A stretch of DNA of 24,551 nt. Source: Flavipsychrobacter sp. (GTDB lineage Bacteria; Bacteroidota; Bacteroidia; Chitinophagales; Chitinophagaceae). The stretch is from the NCBI GenBank assembly GCA_021156265.1, contig JAJNBR010000032.1, positions 1 through 24,551 on the forward strand, in the 5' to 3' direction. Under the pieces are notes generated by a model. The model was not told the DNA's origin. It ran no database searches and saw only the letters and a program-made list of their open reading frames with translations. Of this stretch, positions 20,369 to 24,551 are shown piece after piece. Positions within the stretch are counted from its first letter, which is position 1. Each line of letters opens with the position of its first letter. Position numbers and translations under genes: made by a program.

Positions 20369-22327
20369 TTATGCCATTGTAACAGGCTTCTTTCCGCTCA
20401 ATTGTGTGTTAACCAATTGTTTCATCTCCCCGGCAAAGGCTTCCAGGCCCATAGTTCCTTTATCACCCTCACCATGTTTGCGCACAGCTACGGTCCTGTC
20501 GTTCATCTCTTTTTCACCCACCACCAGCATATAAGGCACCTTCATCAGCTCGGTATCCCGTATCTTCTTCCCTATTTTTTCATTGCGGTCATCCACTTCA
20601 GCCCTCAAATCAGCTTTTTTCAGCAGCGCAACTACTTCTTCGGCATATTCGCCAAATTTGTCGCTAATGGGCAGCACCTTGATCTGTACAGGGGACAGCC
20701 AGAACGGTAAATTACCAGCGCAGTGCTCGATCAATACCGCAATAAAACGCTCCATAGATCCGAATGGCGCACGGTGTATCATTACCGGGCGTTTGCGGGT
20801 ATTGTCAGAGTCAACATACTCCAGCTCAAAGCGTTCAGGCAGGTTATAGTCGACCTGGATGGTACCCAGCTGCCAGCTACGCCCCAAGGCATCTTTTACC
20901 ATGAAATCGAGTTTCGGTCCGTAGAAGGCGGCCTCACCATATTCAATTACCGTTTTAAGCCCTTTCTCAGCGGCAGCCTCGATGATCGAGTTCTCAGCTA
21001 TCTGCCAGTTCTCTTCGGTGCCTATGTATTTGCTACGGTCTTCTTTATCTCGCAGCGACACCTGCGCAGTGAAGTTTTCAAAATCGAGTGAAGTGAACAC
21101 GTACATCACCAGGTCTATCACCTTTTTAAACTCTTCCTTCACCTGGTCAGGACGGCAAAACAGGTGTGCATCGTCTTGGGTAAAGCCGCGCACGCGTGTA
21201 AGGCCATGCAACTCACCCGACTGTTCATAACGATACACTGTACCAAATTCAGCCAGCCGTAAGGGAAGGTCTTTATACGACCTGGGCGAAGACTTGTATA
21301 TCTCGCAGTGATGCGGGCAGTTCATTGGCTTCAGCATAAACTCCTCTCCTTCCTGGGGGGTAGTTATGGGGCGGAAGCTGTCTTTGCCATATTTTTCCCA
21401 GTGTCCTGAGGTTACATACAGTTGTTTGCTTCCTATATGCGGAGTAACAACCGGCAGGTAACCACTTTCCATTTGGGCTTTTTGCAAAAATTGTTGCAGG
21501 CGTTCACGAAGCATGGCTCCTTTGGGCAACCATAACGGCAGGCCACTGCCCACTTTCTCAGAAAACGTAAAAAGCTCAAGTTCCTTGCCCAGCTTGCGGT
21601 GGTCGCGCTTTTTAGCTTCTTCCAGCAATGCCAGGTATTCGTCCAGCTCTTTTTGAGCAGGGAACGTGATGCCATAAATGCGGGTAAGCATTTTGTTCTT
21701 TTCATTACCACGCCAGTACGCGCCGGCAATGTTGGTAAGCTTTACCGCCTTGATAAAACCAGTATTCGGTATATGCGGGCCACGGCAAAGGTCTGTGAAG
21801 TCACCTTGAGTGTAGAAAGTAATCTCACCGTCTTTCAGATCTTGAAGCAACTCTATTTTATAAGGATCTGCTTTTTCTGTGAAATAGGCGATCGCTTTGT
21901 CTTTTGCAATTTCCTGGCGCTGATAAACACTGCTTTTCTTTGCCAGCTCACGCATCTTGTCTTCCAGCTTTTTCAGATCTTCTTCACTGATAGCCCTGCC
22001 GTCGAGGTCAACATCGTAATAAAAGCCATTGTCAATAGCTGGTCCGATACCCAGCTTTACACCGGGATATAGTGCCTCCAGCGCTTCTGCCATCAAGTGA
22101 GCTGATGAGTGCCAAAAGGTTGATTTAGCACCTTTATCGTCCCATGTAAGCAGTCTTAAACTGGCATCTGCATTGATAGGGCGGGTTGCATCACGCACTT
22201 CGCCATTCACTTCGGCTGCCAGCACTTTCCTGGCCAAACCCTCACTTATTGATTTGGCAACATCGAGCGCGGTAACCCCTTCCTGGTAGTCTCTTACCGA
22301 TCCGTCGGGCAATGTTATATGTATCAT
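20369..22327 (-). CDS. thrS: Threonyl-tRNA synthetase
   Basis: 652 residues. Charges tRNA-Thr. Domains: N-terminal TGS (1-60, ITLPDGSVRDY), the editing/SAD domain with HSSAH (73-77), the class II catalytic core with the zinc ligand in MNCPHHCEIY (Cys337) and motif 3 in HRAPFGSMERFIAVLIEH, and the C-terminal anticodon-binding domain. The ATG at 22327 is preferred to an in-frame TTG two codons upstream. It is followed by infC on the same strand. Confidence 0.98.
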   Translation of the reverse strand: MIHITLPDGSVRDYQEGVTALDVAKSISEGLARKVLAAEVNGEVRDATRPINADASLRLLTWDDKGAKSTFWHSSAHLMAEALEALYPGVKLGIGPAIDNGFYYDVDLDGRAISEEDLKKLEDKMRELAKKSSVYQRQEIAKDKAIAYFTEKADPYKIELLQDLKDGEITFYTQGDFTDLCRGPHIPNTGFIKAVKLTNIAGAYWRGNEKNKMLTRIYGITFPAQKELDEYLALLEEAKKRDHRKLGKELELFTFSEKVGSGLPLWLPKGAMLRERLQQFLQKAQMESGYLPVVTPHIGSKQLYVTSGHWEKYGKDSFRPITTPQEGEEFMLKPMNCPHHCEIYKSSPRSYKDLPLRLAEFGTVYRYEQSGELHGLTRVRGFTQDDAHLFCRPDQVKEEFKKVIDLVMYVFTSLDFENFTAQVSLRDKEDRSKYIGTEENWQIAENSIIEAAAEKGLKTVIEYGEAAFYGPKLDFMVKDALGRSWQLGTIQVDYNLPERFELEYVDSDNTRKRPVMIHRAPFGSMERFIAVLIEHCAGNLPFWLSPVQIKVLPISDKFGEYAEEVVALLKKADLRAEVDDRNEKIGKKIRDTELMKVPYMLVVGEKEMNDRTVAVRKHGEGDKGTMGLEAFAGEMKQLVNTQLSGKKPVTMA

Positions 22328-22355
22328 AAACAAAAATCTCTATTTTGAAAACGGG

Positions 22356-22364
22356 GCAAAGGTA
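22356..22364 (-). promoter_or_regulatory. Probable thrS promoter (-7 element)
   Basis: The minus strand reads TACCTTTGC, a perfect TAnnTTTG(C) box, about 30 nt before the thrS ATG. No TTTG or TTG is present at 19-21 nt upstream, so the -33 is weak. A terminator of the upstream gene ends just beyond it, supporting a fresh promoter here. Confidence 0.55.
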
Positions 22365-22391
22365 CAAATTACCCCCTGTTATAAATTGGTC

Positions 22392-22422
22392 AATAAAAAA
22401 ACCACCGGCCTATGACCGGTGG
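22392..22422 (-). terminator. Intrinsic terminator of the lipoprotein gene
   Basis: Seven-base-pair stem CCACCGG (22402-22408) / CCGGTGG (22416-22422) with a 7-nt loop; on the minus strand it is followed by TTTTTTTATTG. It begins 21 nt after the lipoprotein stop. Confidence 0.93.
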
Positions 22423-22443
22423 CTATAAAATTATATCCTCAGG

Positions 22444-23034
22444 TCACTTCTTCAAAAGTGTAGCTGTATAGTATGACGTGTCCTCTGCGTACTTACCGCC
22501 AATGAACACAGGACTTATAACAGGATACCTTAATCTGATCTTACTATCAGATATCTCGAGCACCTCTCCAACAATATCATCATTTCCAAGGAACATTTCC
22601 CCTGCATCATAAATATACATGCGCGAGTAGTTGTCCAGGAATCCCCATTTGATGGGTATTTCAGTGGTTTCACCTTGCGGACATTTGATGTCGCCAGTAT
22701 TGAGCGCGCCGTTTATTCCGTCACGAAACTCAAGATAATCATCCAGTTTACACCATTGAACTACGTGCTGGTTAAATATTGTATCCTGCATAATGGCATT
22801 TGCCATTTTTACAGTTACCGGCGTATATAAGGTATCTATCGGCTTCTTTGAGGTGTCGATAACAGGGTACCTGGTAAACTCCTTCAGTATTCCCTTTCCG
22901 TTCGAGTCAAGTTCCAGACGCCATTTAGAGCCGCGTATCAATTGCTCCTTGCTTTTGGGCACTTCAACCTTTTCGCAGGCGACTATTGTGATCAAAAACA
23001 AGGTCAGGACCGGTAACAAATATTTCATAGCCAT
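22444..23034 (-). CDS. Lipoprotein of unknown function
   Basis: 196 residues. The signal peptide ends in a lipobox-like ITIVAC with Cys20, so it is probably a lipid-anchored outer-membrane or periplasmic protein. The mature part starts EKVEVPKSKEQLIRGSKWRLELDSNGKG and looks lipocalin-like or beta-rich (W-x-L near the start, repeated short strands), but I cannot assign a family. ATGs at 23034 and 23028 are both possible. It is divergent from the sensor kinase across a 209-base gap rich in dyads. Confidence 0.75.
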   Translation of the reverse strand: MAMKYLLPVLTLFLITIVACEKVEVPKSKEQLIRGSKWRLELDSNGKGILKEFTRYPVIDTSKKPIDTLYTPVTVKMANAIMQDTIFNQHVVQWCKLDDYLEFRDGINGALNTGDIKCPQGETTEIPIKWGFLDNYSRMYIYDAGEMFLGNDDIVGEVLEISDSKIRLRYPVISPVFIGGKYAEDTSYYTATLLKK

Positions 23035-23071
23035 TGTAAATTAAACACCTAAAACTAAACATTATCCCGAT

Positions 23072-23081
23072 GTTTCGAAAC
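23072..23081. promoter_or_regulatory. 10-bp palindrome GTTTCGAAAC
   Basis: Perfect palindrome 38 bp upstream of the lipoprotein start, in the divergent intergenic region. Possible regulator site; short enough to be chance. Confidence 0.25.
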
Positions 23082-23116
23082 TTTTTTGAAGGTAAATTTT
23101 CCGGGATGCAGGGGGT

Positions 23117-23208
23117 AAGTTGCACTACCGTTGGCAAAGGGTGGTCGCCGGTGGTACAACTTTTGAAAAAACTGAGTTAAATTGAAGCCAAAGTTGATAT
23201 GGCAACTT
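23117..23208. promoter_or_regulatory. Alternating AAGTTG / CAACTT half-sites
   Basis: Hexamers AAGTTG at 23117-23122 and 23191-23196 and their complement CAACTT at 23157-23162 and 23203-23208. The outer pair extends to a 14-bp imperfect stem (23117-23130 with 23149-23162). The inner pair (6-nt spacer) sits about 20-38 nt upstream of the kinase -7 box, a good place for an operator. Confidence 0.4.
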
Positions 23209-23228
23209 AGTTTAGTGTGACGGGATAG

Positions 23229-23237
23229 TAAATTTGC
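23229..23237 (+). promoter_or_regulatory. -7 element of the sensor-kinase promoter
   Basis: TAAATTTGC matches TAnnTTTG(C). It ends only seven bases before the ATG at 23244, so the mRNA would be nearly leaderless. No TTTG is found at the -33 position, so an activator may be needed. Confidence 0.5.
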
Positions 23238-23243
23238 TCAAGC

Positions 23244-24515
23244 ATGAAGAAAATATTTCCGCTTATCGTTGTCCTTATCACCCTATCCGTGCTGGGTATC
23301 ATCTTTATCCAGATGTCCTGGATCAATAATGCCATTTCACTAAGACAAAAACAGCGTGAGCAGGATATTAACCGCGCTATACTTCAGATACGCACCAATT
23401 TTCATGACCTGTTCCTGAAGTACACCGGTAACGTAGGTTGGTACAACGAGGAAACCAAGAACTTTTACTTACAGAGCTTTACCACGCAAGTGCTTACACC
23501 GGACGAAATACAACAGGGTATACAACGTGCGCTGGTCAATAACAATATCAAAGACCCTTTCGACTACAGCATCACCAATATATTCCAGGCGCCGCTGGTC
23601 ACATCTTCCGGTTTTTTGCCGGAATATTACAAATCGACACGCGATGTACTGCTAACACCTGAAAAAGCAAGCTTTCGCGAAACGCTGCACTTGTACATTA
23701 AAGAAGACAGGAATTATATCCTCCGGAAAATGGGTTGGATGATTGCTGCCTCCATCCTCTTTACCGGAATCATCACGTCGGCATTTGCCCTTACCGTGCG
23801 CACCATGTTTACGCAAAAAAAGCTATCGGAGATCAAGTCGGATTTCATCAACAACATGACCCACGAACTGAAAACTCCCCTGGCCACCATCTCACTGGCA
23901 ATAGATGCGCTTACCAACGAAAAGGTGATTCACGATACCGAAAAAATACGCTACTACAGCAGCATGATAAAGGATGAGAACAAGCGGATGAATAAGCAGG
24001 TGGAGAAGATATTGCAGGCTGCCAGGATCGAGAAACAGGATATCACTCTCAAACTGCAGCGGATAAACGCCCACGATACCATACGTAAAGTTGCCGACAA
24101 CTTGTCGCTCCAGATACAAGAGAGAAACGGTACGCTCACGCTCAACCTGGAGGCTCCTCGTTTTGAAATAGATGCAGACGAGGTGCATTTTTCTAACATC
24201 ATTTTCAACCTGCTTGATAATGCGATCAAGTATTCAGGAGACGCACCGGTGATAGACATCTCTACCGAGGTGAGCAGCGGCATGCTGGCTATCAAGGTAA
24301 AAGACAACGGTATCGGGATGAACAAAGAGACCCAGACCCGTGTGTTTGAAAAATTCTACCGCGCGCACACCGGCAACCTGCACAACGTAAAAGGATTTGG
24401 CCTGGGCCTGAGTTATGTAAAAGCTATGGTGGAAGCCCATGGCGGCCGCGCCAAAGTAGAGAGCACGCAAGGCAAAGGCAGCACGTTTACGGTCTTCTTT
24501 CCATTGGCAAACTAA
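23244..24515 (+). CDS. RprX-like membrane sensor histidine kinase
   Basis: 423 residues. Two membrane helices (about 4-24 and 164-186) flank a ~140-residue extracytoplasmic sensor domain. The HisKA box is SDFINNMTHELKTPLATISLA with His207 intact, and the ATPase domain has N-box NLLDNAIKY (Asn326), G1 DNGIG (354-358) and G2 GFGLGLS (384-390). It resembles RprX of Bacteroides, whose partner RprY is a DNA-binding response regulator. The partner is not inside the window, and a terminator follows this gene after one base. Confidence 0.93.
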   Translation: MKKIFPLIVVLITLSVLGIIFIQMSWINNAISLRQKQREQDINRAILQIRTNFHDLFLKYTGNVGWYNEETKNFYLQSFTTQVLTPDEIQQGIQRALVNNNIKDPFDYSITNIFQAPLVTSSGFLPEYYKSTRDVLLTPEKASFRETLHLYIKEDRNYILRKMGWMIAASILFTGIITSAFALTVRTMFTQKKLSEIKSDFINNMTHELKTPLATISLAIDALTNEKVIHDTEKIRYYSSMIKDENKRMNKQVEKILQAARIEKQDITLKLQRINAHDTIRKVADNLSLQIQERNGTLTLNLEAPRFEIDADEVHFSNIIFNLLDNAIKYSGDAPVIDISTEVSSGMLAIKVKDNGIGMNKETQTRVFEKFYRAHTGNLHNVKGFGLGLSYVKAMVEAHGGRAKVESTQGKGSTFTVFFPLAN

Positions 24516-24537
24516 AAAAGCCCCGTTCAGGGCTTTT
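24516..24537 (+). terminator. Intrinsic terminator after the sensor kinase
   Basis: Eight-base-pair stem AAAAGCCC (24516-24523) / GGGCTTTT (24530-24537) with a 6-nt loop CGTTCA; the 3' arm supplies the T-run. It begins immediately after the kinase stop codon, so a downstream regulator would need its own promoter or read-through. Confidence 0.85.
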
Positions 24538-24551
24538 CATCTTAGTTGTAT

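Noticed and set aside
22328..22333. TTG start of thrS at 22333
   Set aside because: An ATG two codons later gives the normal MIHITLPDG N-terminus.
1..24551. Search for tRNA, rRNA, CRISPR arrays, insertion sequences, prophage or transposase genes
   Set aside because: Nothing found by eye: no cloverleaf, transposase motif or regularly spaced repeat array.

Overview
The window looks like a chromosomal segment of a Bacteroidetes bacterium, probably Chitinophagaceae or a close relative. The evidence is the protein sequences, a type IX secretion C-terminal sorting domain on a kelch-type protein, an RprX-like sensor kinase, and several promoters of the Bacteroidetes sigma form (TTTG or TTG, about 19-20 nt, TAnnTTTG). 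The species assignment is inference.

Region 1 (31-9577, minus strand) is an uninterrupted S10-spc ribosomal protein cluster in classical order: rpsJ, rplC, rplD, rplW, rplB, rpsS, rplV, rpsC, rplP, rpmC, rpsQ, rplN, rplX, rplE, rpsN, rpsH, rplF, rplR, rpsE, rpmD. It presumably continues into rplO and secY beyond base 1. A strong promoter lies just upstream of rpsJ. Peculiarities are a perfect 41-bp tandem duplication across the rplC stop and rplD start, a Gly/Arg-rich tail on S3, a GTG start on rplX, and a possible internal promoter before rplX.

Region 2 (9616-12377) begins with a divergent promoter pair whose two -33 boxes form one palindrome. It then holds a secreted TonB C-terminal-domain protein, two very small single-span membrane ORFs, a SemiSWEET transporter, and a secreted kelch-repeat protein closed by a perfect 15-bp terminator stem.

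Region 3 (12378-15610) has a nearly gene-free 590-base stretch with an operator-like dyad, a KGG-motif stress-type protein, a three-PAS sensor kinase in which Gln replaces the phosphoacceptor His, and a small winged-helix-like protein upstream of that kinase on the same strand.

Region 4 (15656-22364) holds ribonuclease Y, an NlpC/P60 peptidase convergent with a secreted ~35-residue repeat protein, then infC and thrS. The usual infC partners rpmI and rplT are absent. In their place are two copies of a 55-bp element, each under a TATCTTTG promoter and ending in a minus-strand intrinsic terminator. The differences between the two hairpins preserve pairing. This is the best candidate here for an undescribed small-RNA or attenuator system, because the proximal copy sits between a promoter and the repeat-protein gene.

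Region 5 (22392-24537) holds a lipoprotein divergent from an RprX-like sensor histidine kinase. The space between them carries alternating AAGTTG/CAACTT half-sites. The cognate response regulator would be expected just past the right edge, but a terminator directly follows the kinase.
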